A stretch of 44,110 nucleotides of DNA from Nonomuraea antri (GCF_013283785.1 NZ_JABCPZ010000071.1:1-44110), one strand, 5' to 3'; shown: positions 7,196-16,365, counted from the stretch's first letter. Numbers and translations are program-made. The notes: generated by a model from the letters alone, not told the origin.

Positions 7196-8924
7196 GGCCG
7201 CCCCCGTCGCCCATGGCCGGCAGCAGCACCGGCGTCATGTGCCCGCGCCACGTGCGGCGCATCTCGATCTCCGGCGGCACCAGCGGCAGCGGCGAGCCCT
7301 TGAGGTCGGCCCCGGCCGCGCGCGGCAGCGTCAGCCTGAACTGCGAGCCCTCGCCCGACTGCCCCCACGCCTGCAGCCAGCCGCCGTGCAGCGTGGCGTC
7401 CTCGCGCGAGATGGCCAGGCCGAGCCCGGTGCCGCCGATGGTCCTGGCCCTGGACGGGTCGGCCCGCCAGAACCGGTCGAACACCATCGTCTCCTCGCCC
7501 GGCTTGAGCCCGATCCCGTGGTCGCGCACCGCGATGGCCACGGCGTCCCTGTCGGCGCCGACGGTCACCACGACCTCACGGCCCTCGCCGTGCTCGATGG
7601 CGTTGAACAGCAGGTTGCGCAGGATGCGCTCGACCCGACGCTTGTCGATCTCGGCCATGCAGGCCTCGACGGGCAGCCGCAGCTCGAACCGGGTGGAGTG
7701 CCGTTCGGCCAGCGCCGCGGAGTCCTCGATGGCCCGGTGCACCACGTCGCAGACGTTGACCGAGTCGAGGTCGAGCGTGGCCGCGCCGGCGTCGTAGCGG
7801 CTGATCTCCAGCAGGTCGGCCAGCATCGACTCGAAGCGTTCGAGCTGGGCCTGCATCAGCTCGGCCGAGCGCGCGGCCATCGGGTCGAAGTCCTCGCGGG
7901 CGTCGTAGAGCAGGTCGGCGGCCATTCTGACGGTGGTCAGCGGGGTGCGCAGCTCGTGCGAGACGTCGGAGACGAACTGCCGCTGGACCTGCGACAGCTC
8001 CTCGAGCTGGTGGATCTTCAGCGCCAGGTTGGCGGCCATCTCGTTGAACGAGGTGGCCAGGCGGGCCAGGTCGTCCTCGCCGCGCACCTTGAGCCGTTCG
8101 TCCAGCTTGCCGGACGCCAGCCGCTCGGCGGCCTGCCTGGCCAGCCGCACCGGCGTGACGACCTGGCGCGTGACCACGTACGCGATGGCGGCCAGCAGCA
8201 GCACCAGCCCGAGCCCCACCACGACGATCGCCAGCCGGACCTTGGAGAGCATCTCCTCCTCGGCGGTGAACGGGAAGAAGTGGTAGATCTCGAAGTATTC
8301 GCCGGAGGCCAGCTCGTCGACCCCGCTGCCGATGACGAACGTGAGCCTGGGCTGGCTCTCGCCGGGCAGCTTGATCGACTGGATGACGGTGGTCGTGGTC
8401 TGGTAGTCCTGCTTCTCCAGGTGCCGGCGCACGTCGCGCTGCAGGCCGGACGGCACGTCCAGGGGCGAGACCCCGTTCGACGCGCGTGACTTGCCGGGGC
8501 TGGTCGGGTTGAGCACGAGAACCTCGTAGCCCTGTTCCGAGCCCCCTTCGCCCGAGCCGGTGATGGCGTTCATCACCTCGTCGAGCGGTTCGGACTTGAC
8601 GCCCGATTCGGCGGTCTTGGTCTGCTCGTCCTGGCGCTGGTTCAGCGCGTTGTGGATCTGCAGCCGGTCGGCCACCGCCTCGTCGACGGCCGACCTCTTG
8701 CTGCCGGCCATGACCGAGGTGCTGATCTGCTCCGACAGGAAGATGCCGAGCACGACGACGACCGTGACCGAGATCAGCAGCGTGCTGGTGACGACCTGGA
8801 GCTGCAGTGAACGCCGCCACAGCCGCCTGGCCCAGCCCGCCGCACGACGAACCCGCCTCCGGACCCCGCCAAGAATCTGGCGGAATGTCCGGCGGCGGGC
8901 GGATTTTTTGTTCGTCGGGGGCAT
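7182..8924 (-). CDS. mtrB: Sensor histidine kinase MtrB
   Basis: This 580-residue membrane kinase has a basic cytoplasmic N terminus, TM1 at about 43-63, an extracytoplasmic sensor (about 64-228), and TM2 at about 230-252. HAMP spans about 252-304, and the HisKA domain carries phospho-accepting H323 in VSDVSHELRTPL. The HATPase domain includes the G-box GGTGLGLAISRE near residue 530. It phosphorylates MtrA, controlling cell-wall and division genes in mycobacteria and development in Streptomyces (established for the family). The gene starts 18 nt after mtrA and its end overlaps lpqB. The ribosome site before ATG 8924 is weak, which fits coupling to mtrA. Confidence 0.95.
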   Translation of the reverse strand: MPPTNKKSARRRTFRQILGGVRRRVRRAAGWARRLWRRSLQLQVVTSTLLISVTVVVVLGIFLSEQISTSVMAGSKRSAVDEAVADRLQIHNALNQRQDEQTKTAESGVKSEPLDEVMNAITGSGEGGSEQGYEVLVLNPTSPGKSRASNGVSPLDVPSGLQRDVRRHLEKQDYQTTTTVIQSIKLPGESQPRLTFVIGSGVDELASGEYFEIYHFFPFTAEEEMLSKVRLAIVVVGLGLVLLLAAIAYVVTRQVVTPVRLARQAAERLASGKLDERLKVRGEDDLARLATSFNEMAANLALKIHQLEELSQVQRQFVSDVSHELRTPLTTVRMAADLLYDAREDFDPMAARSAELMQAQLERFESMLADLLEISRYDAGAATLDLDSVNVCDVVHRAIEDSAALAERHSTRFELRLPVEACMAEIDKRRVERILRNLLFNAIEHGEGREVVVTVGADRDAVAIAVRDHGIGLKPGEETMVFDRFWRADPSRARTIGGTGLGLAISREDATLHGGWLQAWGQSGEGSQFRLTLPRAAGADLKGSPLPLVPPEIEMRRTWRGHMTPVLLPAMGDGGGHEED

Positions 8925-8942
8925 GGCGGGGTGAGGCGGAGG

Positions 8943-9620
8943 CTAAGCGGGCCCGGCTTTGTAGCCCACGCCGCGCACGGTCACCACGATCTCGGGGTGC
9001 TCCGGGTCCTTCTCGATCTTGGCCCTGAGCCGCTGCACGTGCACGTTGACCAGCCGCGTGTCGGCCGCGTGACGGTAGCCCCAGACCTGCTCGAGCAGGA
9101 CTTCGCGGGTGAACACCTGACGCGGCTTGCGCGCCAGGGCGACGAGCAGGTCGAACTCGAGCGGCGTGAGGTTGATGGTCTCCTCGCCCCGCTTGACCGA
9201 GTGGCCGGCCACGTCGATGGTGATGTCGCCGATCTGGAGGATCTCGGGGGTGGGCTCGTCGGTGCGGCGCAGCCGCGCACGCACCCTGGCCACCAGCTCC
9301 TTCGGCTTGAACGGCTTGACGATGTAGTCGTCAGCGCCCGACTCCAGCCCGAGCACCACGTCGATGGTGTCGCTCTTGGCGGTGAGCATGACGATCGGAA
9401 CCCCCGACTCAGCCCTGATCCTGCGCGCGACGTCGATGCCGTCGGCGCCCGGCAGCATCAGGTCGAGCAGGACCAGGTCCGGGCGTGTATCCCGGAACGC
9501 GTCGAGGGCCTTGTCGCCGTCGGAGACAAAGGACGGTTCGAAGCCTTCTCCGCGCAACACGATGCCCAGCATCTCGGCGAGAGCGGCGTCGTCGTCGACG
9601 ACCAGCACGCGACCTTTCAT
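8943..9620 (-). CDS. mtrA: Response regulator MtrA (OmpR family)
   Basis: This 225-residue regulator has a receiver domain with D9-D10-D11, phospho-acceptor D53, T80 and K102, followed by a winged helix (about 128-222) ending HVQRLRAKIEKDPEHPEIVVTVRGVGYK split as in all OmpR regulators. Sequence and context (mtrB and lpqB directly downstream) identify MtrA, an essential regulator of division and wall hydrolases in mycobacteria and of development in Streptomyces. The ATG follows GAGGGG. Upstream, a direct repeat GGTTGC-N4-GGTTAC sits 42-57 bp before the start, a possible self-binding site. Nothing in the protein departs from the family. Confidence 0.96.
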   Translation of the reverse strand: MKGRVLVVDDDAALAEMLGIVLRGEGFEPSFVSDGDKALDAFRDTRPDLVLLDLMLPGADGIDVARRIRAESGVPIVMLTAKSDTIDVVLGLESGADDYIVKPFKPKELVARVRARLRRTDEPTPEILQIGDITIDVAGHSVKRGEETINLTPLEFDLLVALARKPRQVFTREVLLEQVWGYRHAADTRLVNVHVQRLRAKIEKDPEHPEIVVTVRGVGYKAGPA

Positions 9621-9661
9621 GGCCCCTCATTCGTTCTACGCATTGTGGGACATACCCGCAC

Positions 9662-9677
9662 GGTTGCTGAAGGTTAC
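9662..9677. promoter_or_regulatory. Direct repeat upstream of mtrA, candidate MtrA site
   Basis: GGTTGC (9662-9667) and GGTTAC (9672-9677) form a 10-bp-spaced direct repeat in the 269-bp divergent region between mtrA and the membrane-protein operon. OmpR-family regulators bind such tandem half-sites. A further GGTAAC lies at 9760-9765, and GTGACA/TGACCC at 9851-9866. Autoregulation is inferred only. Confidence 0.35.
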
Positions 9678-9889
9678 CCTCCGTCGGCCCATGAGTGGGA
9701 CATCAGGCCGGCGAAAGGGAAATTCTAGGCTCGCCCCCACGACCGCTATCTCAGTCTGCGGTAACAGACCAAGTTTCGGCCATCCCCGGCTGGGATCGTT
9801 GTCCGGATTCGTCGGTAAATACGCGCTTGCTGACCTAGTGAATCCGTCACGTGACACCAATGACCCGCCCACCGTGCCAGGATTGGTAT

Positions 9890-11143
9890 ATGTCAGACGG
9901 TCACGAGACGCCATCAGGGTGGTCGGCCGAACAGCCCCCGCCGTACCACGGCCCCCAGGCCTCCCCGTGGACCACGCCCGGTCAGCAGCAGCAATCGTAC
10001 GGCGAGCCATACGGGCCTGGCCCCCAGCAGCAACCGTACGGTCAAGCGTACGGGCAGCAAGCCCCTCCTTACGGTCAGCCCCCATATCCGCCGGGCCCGC
10101 CGCACGGCTACCAGCAGCACCAGCCGGTGCTCCGCCCCGGGATCATCCCGCTGCGGCCACTGAAGCTGGGCGACATCCTCGACGGCACGATCAAGCTGAT
10201 CCGCGCCAACCCCAAGGCCGTGCTCGGGCTGTCGGCCATCGCCGCGCTGCTGGTCACGGTGCCGGTGGCGGTCGGCCAGGGCATCATGCTCGACATGTTC
10301 GGCACCGCGTTCGCCAACCCCGGCGACGACCCGACCGAGTTCGGCACCTCGCTGGGCGTGCTCGCGCCGTACGCGGGCGAACTGCTGTCGAGCGTGCTCG
10401 AGTTCTTCGTGGTCACCGTGCTGACCGGCCTGCTGACCCGCATTCTCGGGCGGGCCGTGTTCGGCGGCGCCATGACGCCTGGCGAGGCGTGGCGCCGCGT
10501 CGCGAACCGGGTGCCCGCGCTCTTCGGCGTGGCGCTGCTGCTGGGGATCATCCTGGTCGCGCCCATGCTCCTGCTGATCCTGCTGATCATAGCCATCGGC
10601 ACGGCCGGCGGCTTCGACGGCGACGCGGTCGGCGGCGTGATCACGCTGATCGTGCTGTTCATGCTGGCCTACGTCGCCTACGCGGTGTTCTTCTGGACCC
10701 GCTTCTGCCTGGCCGCCCCGGCCGTGGTGCTGGAGGGCCGCGGGCCCATCGAAGGCATGCGCCGCTCCTGGCAGCTCGTGCGCGGCGACTTCTGGCGCGT
10801 CTTCGGCGTCCAGTTGCTCACCGCCATCCTCGTGGCGATCATGGCGTTCATCGTGGCGATCCCGTTCTCGCTGCTCGGCACCGTGTTCGGCATGCTCGGC
10901 GCGGGCAGCACGGTCAGCGCGATCGCGGCGACCGTGTTCATCGGCATCGGCGGCACGATCGCGGCCATGATCAGCTATCCCGTCACGGCCGGCGTCTCCG
11001 GCCTGCTGTACGCCGACCGCCGCATGCGCAGTGAGGCGTTCGACCTGGTGCTGCAGACGGCCGCCATCGAACAGCAACGCCAGGGCTGGGTGCACGCCTC
11101 GGCGGACGACCTCTGGCACCCGTCCAACTCCCCCAGGCCGTGA
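9890..11143 (+). CDS. Multi-spanning membrane protein with Q/P/Y-rich N terminus
   Basis: This 417-residue protein starts with about 75 residues rich in Q, P, Y and G, then has six or so hydrophobic segments (from about residue 95 to 385). It resembles the membrane domain of glycerophosphodiester phosphodiesterases (GPDPase_memb-like), without any catalytic domain. I chose ATG 9890 (MSDGHETPSGW); the frame is open to 9851. CAGGAT six bases before this ATG would allow a leaderless transcript. It is the first gene of a plus-strand operon; its stop overlaps the next gene in a GTGA junction. Homologues stand beside mtrA in other actinomycetes (recalled). Function is unknown; the operon points to a membrane process served by a MoxR ATPase. 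Confidence 0.8.
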   Translation: MSDGHETPSGWSAEQPPPYHGPQASPWTTPGQQQQSYGEPYGPGPQQQPYGQAYGQQAPPYGQPPYPPGPPHGYQQHQPVLRPGIIPLRPLKLGDILDGTIKLIRANPKAVLGLSAIAALLVTVPVAVGQGIMLDMFGTAFANPGDDPTEFGTSLGVLAPYAGELLSSVLEFFVVTVLTGLLTRILGRAVFGGAMTPGEAWRRVANRVPALFGVALLLGIILVAPMLLLILLIIAIGTAGGFDGDAVGGVITLIVLFMLAYVAYAVFFWTRFCLAAPAVVLEGRGPIEGMRRSWQLVRGDFWRVFGVQLLTAILVAIMAFIVAIPFSLLGTVFGMLGAGSTVSAIAATVFIGIGGTIAAMISYPVTAGVSGLLYADRRMRSEAFDLVLQTAAIEQQRQGWVHASADDLWHPSNSPRP

Positions 11144-11793
11144 CCCCGATCGACAGGGAGGAGGCCGCGCGCAGGGCCGCGGAGGAACTCCTCAAGCCCG
11201 AGTACGAGAAGGAGTCCGTGCTCGACGCGGTCTGGCGGCGGGTCATGCAGTTCATCGGCGACCTGATGGACGTGGCCTCAGGCGGCGGCACCACCGGCGG
11301 GATCATCGCCGCCGTGGTGATCGCCGCCATCCTGCTCGCGGTGATCGTGCTGGTCTCGTGGTGGCTGCGCAAGACCGCGCGCAAGAACGCCGCCGCGGCC
11401 GGCGCGCTGTTCGGCGAGCGCGCGATGACCGCCGGCGAGCACCGCGAGGCCGCCGACCGGCTGGCCGCCGCCGGCGACTGGACGGCCGCCGTGCAGGAGC
11501 GGCTGCGCGCCATCGCGCGTGATCTGGAGGAGCGTGCGCTGGTCACCGCGATGCCCGGGCGCACCGCCGACGAGCTGGCCGCCGAGGCCGGGCTCGCGCT
11601 GCCCGCGTTCGCCGACGAGCTGGCCGCGGCCGCGCGCTCGTTCGACGACGTCACCTACGGCGGGGTGCCCGGCACTCAGGCCGCCTACGAGGCCATGCGC
11701 GGGCTCGACGAACGTCTCCAGCAGGCCAGGCCGGTGCTGGCGGGCGCGACCGCCCAGGGTCCCGTCGGCCCGCCCGCGGGAGGCGCCGCGTGA
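11140..11793 (+). CDS. DUF4129 domain membrane protein
   Basis: This is a 217-residue protein with a soluble N terminus, one strong membrane segment at about 57-76 (GGIIAAVVIAAILLAVIVLV), and a C-terminal DUF4129-like helical domain. That domain contains the family-typical run DWTAAVQERLRAIARDLEER and later TADELAAEAG. DUF4129 proteins are regularly encoded with DUF58, DUF4350 and MoxR genes. GTG 11140 overlaps the preceding TGA by 4 nt, and its own stop overlaps the next GTG in the same way, so the three genes are translationally coupled. Biochemical role unknown. Confidence 0.85.
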   Translation: MTPIDREEAARRAAEELLKPEYEKESVLDAVWRRVMQFIGDLMDVASGGGTTGGIIAAVVIAAILLAVIVLVSWWLRKTARKNAAAAGALFGERAMTAGEHREAADRLAAAGDWTAAVQERLRAIARDLEERALVTAMPGRTADELAAEAGLALPAFADELAAAARSFDDVTYGGVPGTQAAYEAMRGLDERLQQARPVLAGATAQGPVGPPAGGAA

Positions 11794-12974
11794 GCCTCGA
11801 CATGCGTCCCGCGCCGCCCGTCCATGAGTCCTCCTACGCGGCCTCGCCCACCCTGCGTTCGGCGTGGCGGGCGAGCCGGCTGGCCCTGGTGATCGGCCTG
11901 GTCATCGTGCTGGCCGCGATCCTGGGCGTGCTGCTGGCCCCCAGCGGCGGCCCCACGCGCGCCCTCGACCCCGACGGCACCTCGATGAACGGCGCCAAGG
12001 CGCTGGCCGAGCTGCTGCGCGACCGCGGCGTCGAGGTGAAGAAGGTCGACTCGGCCGAGGCCGCCGCGGCCAACGCGGCGCAGGGCCCGACGCTGCTGCT
12101 GATCACCGACATGCTCTACGTGGACGAGGACACGCTGGCCGAGATCCCCGGCGACCGCCTGATCATCGGCGACCAGCTCGGGCTCGACGTCCTGGCCCCC
12201 GGCGTGAGCACGGTCGGCGAGCCGGTGCGCGAACGCTCCCGCGAGCCCGAGTGCGATCTTGAGGCCGCCCGGGTGGCCGGCAGCGCCTTCATCGGCGACA
12301 CGGCCTTCAAGGGCCCCAGCGGGTCACGCGGCTGCTACCCGGCGGGCGACGGCCACGCGCTGGTCACCTTCCAGGAGGGCGGCCGCACGATCACGATGGT
12401 CGGCAGCGGCACCTTCATGACCAACGGCTACCTGGCCGAAGACGGCAACGCCGCGCTCGCGCTCAACCTGATCGGCACCGGCAGATCCGTGACCTGGCTG
12501 GTGCGTCCCGAGGCGCCGCCGCCCGACCTGGTGCTCGAACCCGGCGACAAGTCGGTCTACGACCTGATGCCCGGCAGCCTCAGGTGGGCCATCTACATGA
12601 CGATCATCACGGTGCTGCTGCTGGCGTTCTGGCGCGGCAGGAGGCTGGGCCCGGTCGTGACCGAGCGGCTGCCGGTGATCGTGCGCGCGGCCGAGACCGT
12701 CGAGGGCCGGGGCCGGCTCTACCGGGCCAGGCGGGCCAGGGCCAAGGCCGCGGAGAAGCTCAGGTCGGGCACCGTCGACCGGCTCACGCCCCGGCTGGGG
12801 CTAGGGTCCGGGGCAGGGCGGCACGAGGTGGTCTCGGCGCTGTCCGTACGGATCGGGCACGACCCGCAGCAGGTCGGCGCGGCACTGTACGGGCCACCGC
12901 CGGCCGACGACGCGGGCCTGGTCGCGTTGGCGGGTTACTTGGACTTCATCGAAAGGCAAGTGAGTGAACTTTGA
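11790..12974 (+). CDS. DUF4350 domain membrane protein
   Basis: This 394-residue protein has an N-terminal membrane segment (about 31-50). A periplasmic-side domain follows (about 60-255) with a GATase-like fold typical of DUF4350, including NGAKALAELLRDRGVEV and TLLLITDMLYVDEDTL. A second membrane segment lies at about 268-286, and a basic cytoplasmic tail ends the protein. Members travel with MoxR and DUF58 genes; the biochemical role is not known. GTG 11790 overlaps the previous stop by 4 nt, and its 3' end overlaps the MoxR start by 11 nt. The two cysteines in the outer domain (in EPECDLEA and SRGCYPAG) could form a disulfide. Confidence 0.85.
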   Translation: MSLDMRPAPPVHESSYAASPTLRSAWRASRLALVIGLVIVLAAILGVLLAPSGGPTRALDPDGTSMNGAKALAELLRDRGVEVKKVDSAEAAAANAAQGPTLLLITDMLYVDEDTLAEIPGDRLIIGDQLGLDVLAPGVSTVGEPVRERSREPECDLEAARVAGSAFIGDTAFKGPSGSRGCYPAGDGHALVTFQEGGRTITMVGSGTFMTNGYLAEDGNAALALNLIGTGRSVTWLVRPEAPPPDLVLEPGDKSVYDLMPGSLRWAIYMTIITVLLLAFWRGRRLGPVVTERLPVIVRAAETVEGRGRLYRARRARAKAAEKLRSGTVDRLTPRLGLGSGAGRHEVVSALSVRIGHDPQQVGAALYGPPPADDAGLVALAGYLDFIERQVSEL

Positions 12975-13944
12975 CGAGACGTTCCGCGTGACGACTCCGG
13001 CGGACTCGGCCAGGGAGGCGCTCGGCGCGCTGCGCGCCGAGGTGTCCAAGGCGGTGGTCGGGCAGGACGCGGTGGTGACCGGCCTGGTGATCGCGCTGCT
13101 GTGCAAGGGCCACGTGCTGCTGGAGGGCGTGCCCGGCGTGGCCAAGACGCTGATGGTGCGCACGCTGTCGGCGGCGCTGTCGCTGGACTTCAAGCGCGTG
13201 CAGTTCACGCCGGACCTGATGCCGGGCGACGTGACCGGCTCGCTGATCTACGACGCGAAGACCGCCGAGTTCGAGTTCCGCGAGGGCCCGGTCTTCACGA
13301 ACCTGCTGCTCGCCGACGAGATCAACAGGACCCCGCCGAAGACGCAGGCCGCGCTGCTCGAAGCCATGGAGGAGCGGCAGATCAGCGTGGAGGGCGAGGC
13401 GCGCAAGCTGCCCGACCCGTTCATCGTCTGCGCCACGCAGAACCCGGTCGAGTACGAGGGCACCTACCAGCTCCCCGAGGCCCAGCTCGACCGGTTCCTG
13501 CTCAAGCTGACCGTGCCGCTGCCGCCGCGCGACCAGGAGATCGCGGTGCTCGAACGGCACGCGCGCGGCTTCGACCCGCGTGACCTCAGCGAGGTCAAGG
13601 CCGTCGCCACGGCCGAAGACCTGGCGGCGGGCCGCGAGGCGGTCTCGAAGGTGCACGTGGCGCCCGAGGTGCTCGGCTACATCGTGGACGTGGCCCGCGC
13701 CACCAGGAACTCGCCGTCGCTGCAGCTCGGCGTCTCCCCGCGTGGCGCCACCGCGCTGCTGGCCGCCTCGCGGGCGTGGGCCTGGCTGTCCGGGCGGCCG
13801 TACGTGACGCCCGACGACGTCAAGGCGCTGGCCAGGCCGGCGCTGCGGCACCGCGTGCAGCTCCGCCCCGAGGCCGAGCTGGAGGGCGCGACCGCCGACG
13901 GCCTGCTCGACGGCATCCTGGCCTCGGTCCCGGTTCCGCGCTGA
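12964..13944 (+). CDS. MoxR-family AAA+ ATPase
   Basis: This 326-residue ATPase has Walker A GVPGVAKT (55-62), Walker B LLLADEINR (114-122), sensor 1 in CATQNPVEYEGTY and a C-terminal lid domain. MoxR proteins act as chaperone-like ATPases that load cofactors or remodel partner proteins, typically those carrying DUF58 or VWA domains. Here the DUF58 gene follows directly (TGATG junction). The GTG start overlaps the end of the DUF4350 gene by 11 nt. Family and partnership are established by many conserved clusters; the substrate in this organism is unknown. Confidence 0.95.
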   Translation: MNFDETFRVTTPADSAREALGALRAEVSKAVVGQDAVVTGLVIALLCKGHVLLEGVPGVAKTLMVRTLSAALSLDFKRVQFTPDLMPGDVTGSLIYDAKTAEFEFREGPVFTNLLLADEINRTPPKTQAALLEAMEERQISVEGEARKLPDPFIVCATQNPVEYEGTYQLPEAQLDRFLLKLTVPLPPRDQEIAVLERHARGFDPRDLSEVKAVATAEDLAAGREAVSKVHVAPEVLGYIVDVARATRNSPSLQLGVSPRGATALLAASRAWAWLSGRPYVTPDDVKALARPALRHRVQLRPEAELEGATADGLLDGILASVPVPR

Positions 13945-15317
13945 TGGCTCTGACGGGACGCGCCGGGCTGGTCGCGGCGCTCGGGATCGTGTTGGTGCTG
14001 CTCGCGCCGCAGCCGGGGGCCGCGCTGGCGGGATTCGTCCTGCTGCTGGCCGCCGCGATCAGCCTGGACCTGGCGCTGGCCGGGGCGGTGCGCCCGCTGC
14101 GCTTCCAGCGCGCCGGCGACACGCTGGTCCGGCTGGGTCAGCGGGCCACGGTCGAGCTGATCGTGGAGAACCCGGGCGGTCGCGCGGTGCGCGGCCTGCT
14201 CAGGGACGCCTGGCCGCCGTCGGCCAACGCCACGCCCAGGGAGCTCGACATCGAGGTGCCCGCGGGCGAGCGCCGCAGGATCGCCATCACGCTGAACCCG
14301 ACCAGGCGCGGCGACAGGTCCTCCGTCGCGGTGACCGTGCGCTCGGTCGGCCCGCTCGGCCTGGCCGCCCGTCAGGGCACCCACCGGGCGCCGTGGTCGG
14401 TGCGGGTGCTGCCGCCGTTCCTGTCGCGCAAGCATCTGCCGTCCAGGCTGGCCAGGCTGCGCGAGCTCGACGGCCAGCACCCGGCGCTGGTGCGCGGCCA
14501 GGGCACCGAGTTCGACTCGCTGCGCGAGTACGTGGTGGGCGACGACGTGCGCTCGATCGACTGGCGGGCCACCGCGCGCCGGCACGACGTCGTGGTACGC
14601 ACCTGGCGGCCGGAACGCGACCGCCGGGTGCTGATCGTGCTCGACACGGGCCGCACCTCGGCCGGGCGCGTCGGCGACGCGCCGATCCCGCTCACCGGCG
14701 CCGCACCGGGCGGTGGCGGCCTGCTGGTCAGGCAGGGTCCGCAGCCGGCGCCGGGCTGGCCGCGGCTCGACTGGTCGATGGACGCCGCGCTGCTGCTGGC
14801 CGCGCTCGCCGCCCGGGCCGGTGACCAGGTCGACTTCCTCGCCTACGACCGGGCCGTACGCGCCTGGGTGACCGGCGCGTCGCGTACGGAGCTGCTGTCG
14901 TCGCTGGTCAACGTGATGGCGCCGATCGAGGCCGAGCTGGTCGAGGCCGACTCGCAGGGCATGGTGGCGGCGATCCTGTCGCGTGCCAAGCGGCGCTGCC
15001 TGGTGGTGCTGCTGACCGACCTGAACGGGGCCGCGCTCGACGAGGGCCTGATGCCGGTGCTGTCGCAGCTCTCCTCGCGCCATCTGGTGCTGGTCGCGGG
15101 CGTGTCCGACCCGCGCGTGGCGGCCATGGCGGCCCAGCGGGAGACGGCCGAGCAGGTCTACGACGCGGCGGCGGCCGAGCACGTGCAGCTCGACCGCAGG
15201 CACATCACCGCCAGGCTGCGCAGGAACGGCGTCGAGGTGGTCGACGCGCCGCCCGAGGACATCGCTCCCGCCCTGGCCGACGCCTACCTGGCGCTGAAGG
15301 CGGCCGGCCGCCTCTGA
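13944..15317 (+). CDS. DUF58 domain protein (VWA-like partner of MoxR)
   Basis: This 457-residue protein has two N-terminal hydrophobic segments (about 8-22 and 28-45), a beta-rich middle region, and the DUF58 signature EFDSLREYVVGDDVRSIDW at about residues 190-208. A VWA-like fold follows, with a VLIVLDTGRTSAG metal-site loop. The loop is D-T-G rather than canonical DxSxS, which is common in DUF58. ATG 13944 shares its A with the MoxR stop (TGATG), so it is translationally coupled. A longer frame from 13776 runs inside the MoxR gene and is not used. DUF58 proteins are thought to be MoxR clients at the membrane. Confidence 0.92.
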   Translation: MALTGRAGLVAALGIVLVLLAPQPGAALAGFVLLLAAAISLDLALAGAVRPLRFQRAGDTLVRLGQRATVELIVENPGGRAVRGLLRDAWPPSANATPRELDIEVPAGERRRIAITLNPTRRGDRSSVAVTVRSVGPLGLAARQGTHRAPWSVRVLPPFLSRKHLPSRLARLRELDGQHPALVRGQGTEFDSLREYVVGDDVRSIDWRATARRHDVVVRTWRPERDRRVLIVLDTGRTSAGRVGDAPIPLTGAAPGGGGLLVRQGPQPAPGWPRLDWSMDAALLLAALAARAGDQVDFLAYDRAVRAWVTGASRTELLSSLVNVMAPIEAELVEADSQGMVAAILSRAKRRCLVVLLTDLNGAALDEGLMPVLSQLSSRHLVLVAGVSDPRVAAMAAQRETAEQVYDAAAAEHVQLDRRHITARLRRNGVEVVDAPPEDIAPALADAYLALKAAGRL

Positions 15318-15336
15318 GCGCCCCGCGGGGGTCTCA
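15315..15336. terminator. Short dyad between convergent DUF58 and SpoIIM-like genes
   Basis: TGAG (15315-15318) and CTCA (15333-15336) flank the palindrome CCCCGCGGGG (15321-15330). It covers the 16-bp gap between the two convergent genes. It may serve as a shared terminator; there is no T-run. Confidence 0.3.
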
Positions 15337-16326
15337 GGCGGTCGGCGCCACGTCGGGGGCGCGTTCGACGTCGCCGGTCTCGTCGTCGCGCAGCGCCCGG
15401 CGGCCGAAGACGATCACGTACGCCAGGAACGCCCCCAGCGCGAGCACCCCGATGCCGACGCGGACGGCGGTCGGCAGCCCGGACGGCGTCACGAACGCCT
15501 CGATCAGCCCCGACACGAACAGCACCACGACCAGCCCGAGCGCCACGCTCATCACCGCCCTACCCTGCTCGGCCAGCACCTCGGCGCGCCTGCGGCGGCC
15601 CGGTGAGATGACCGTCCAGCCCAGCCGCATGCCGGCGGCGGCGGCCAGGAAGACGGCGGTCAGTTCGAGCAGCCCGTGCGGGGTGATCAGGCCGAAGAAG
15701 ATGTCCAGCTTGTCCCTGGAGGACATCAGGCCGGCGATCACGCCCAGGTTCGCCGCGTTGCTCCACAGGATCAGCGGGATCGGGATGCCCAGCAGGATGG
15801 CGTAGATGATGACCTGCGCGGAGACCCAGGCGTTGTTGACCCAGACATGGCTGGCGAACGAGGCGGCCGGGTCTTCCGAGTAGTAGTCGGCGAAGTCGTG
15901 CTCGACGAGCTGGGTGATCTCCTCGGGCGTGGCGATGGCCGCCTGGACGTCCGGGTTGGCCGCCACCCACGCGGCGAGCACCCACGAGACCGCGAGGAAG
16001 GCCACCGAGGTGGCCAGCCACCACCACCGCGCCCGGTAGGCCACCACCGGGAACGAGACCGTGAAGAAGCGGATGAACTCCCGCCAGGCCGGCGCGTGCG
16101 CCCCGGTCACCGCGGACCTGGCCCTGGCCACCAGCGCGGACAGCCGGCCGATGAGCATGGCGTCGGTGGACGACGAGCGCACGATGGACAGGTGCGTCGA
16201 CACCCGCTGGTACAGATCGACCAGTTCGTCGACCTGGTCACCGGTCAGCGAGGACCGGTTCTTCAGCAAATGCTCAAGCCTGTCCCAGATCGGGCGATGT
16301 GCTGTGACGAACGCGTCGATGTCCAC
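15334..16326 (-). CDS. SpoIIM (stage II sporulation M)-like membrane protein
   Basis: This 330-residue protein has a helical cytoplasmic N terminus (about 1-95) and roughly five to six membrane segments. The SpoIIM-type motif region includes NNAWVSAQVIIYAILLGIP and LITPHGLLELTAVFLAAAAG. SpoIIM in Bacillus takes part in septal peptidoglycan hydrolysis; actinomycete relatives are widespread beside MoxR/DUF58 and RDD genes and are of unknown role. I chose GTG 16326 over ATG 16359. It leaves 51 bp to the divergent RDD gene instead of 18, and CACAAT stands six bases before it, as expected for a leaderless start. The 3' end faces the DUF58 gene. Confidence 0.85.
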   Translation of the reverse strand: MDIDAFVTAHRPIWDRLEHLLKNRSSLTGDQVDELVDLYQRVSTHLSIVRSSSTDAMLIGRLSALVARARSAVTGAHAPAWREFIRFFTVSFPVVAYRARWWWLATSVAFLAVSWVLAAWVAANPDVQAAIATPEEITQLVEHDFADYYSEDPAASFASHVWVNNAWVSAQVIIYAILLGIPIPLILWSNAANLGVIAGLMSSRDKLDIFFGLITPHGLLELTAVFLAAAAGMRLGWTVISPGRRRRAEVLAEQGRAVMSVALGLVVVLFVSGLIEAFVTPSGLPTAVRVGIGVLALGAFLAYVIVFGRRALRDDETGDVERAPDVAPTA

Positions 16327-16365
16327 CCGTTCATTGTGACCGCTCAACCAGGCGGACATTGCCGT

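Noticed and set aside
5468..7303. 611-codon plus-strand frame opposite lpqB
   Set aside because: It is the antisense shadow of lpqB and mtrB, with a composition typical of such shadows (rich in R, H, G, V, L and D).
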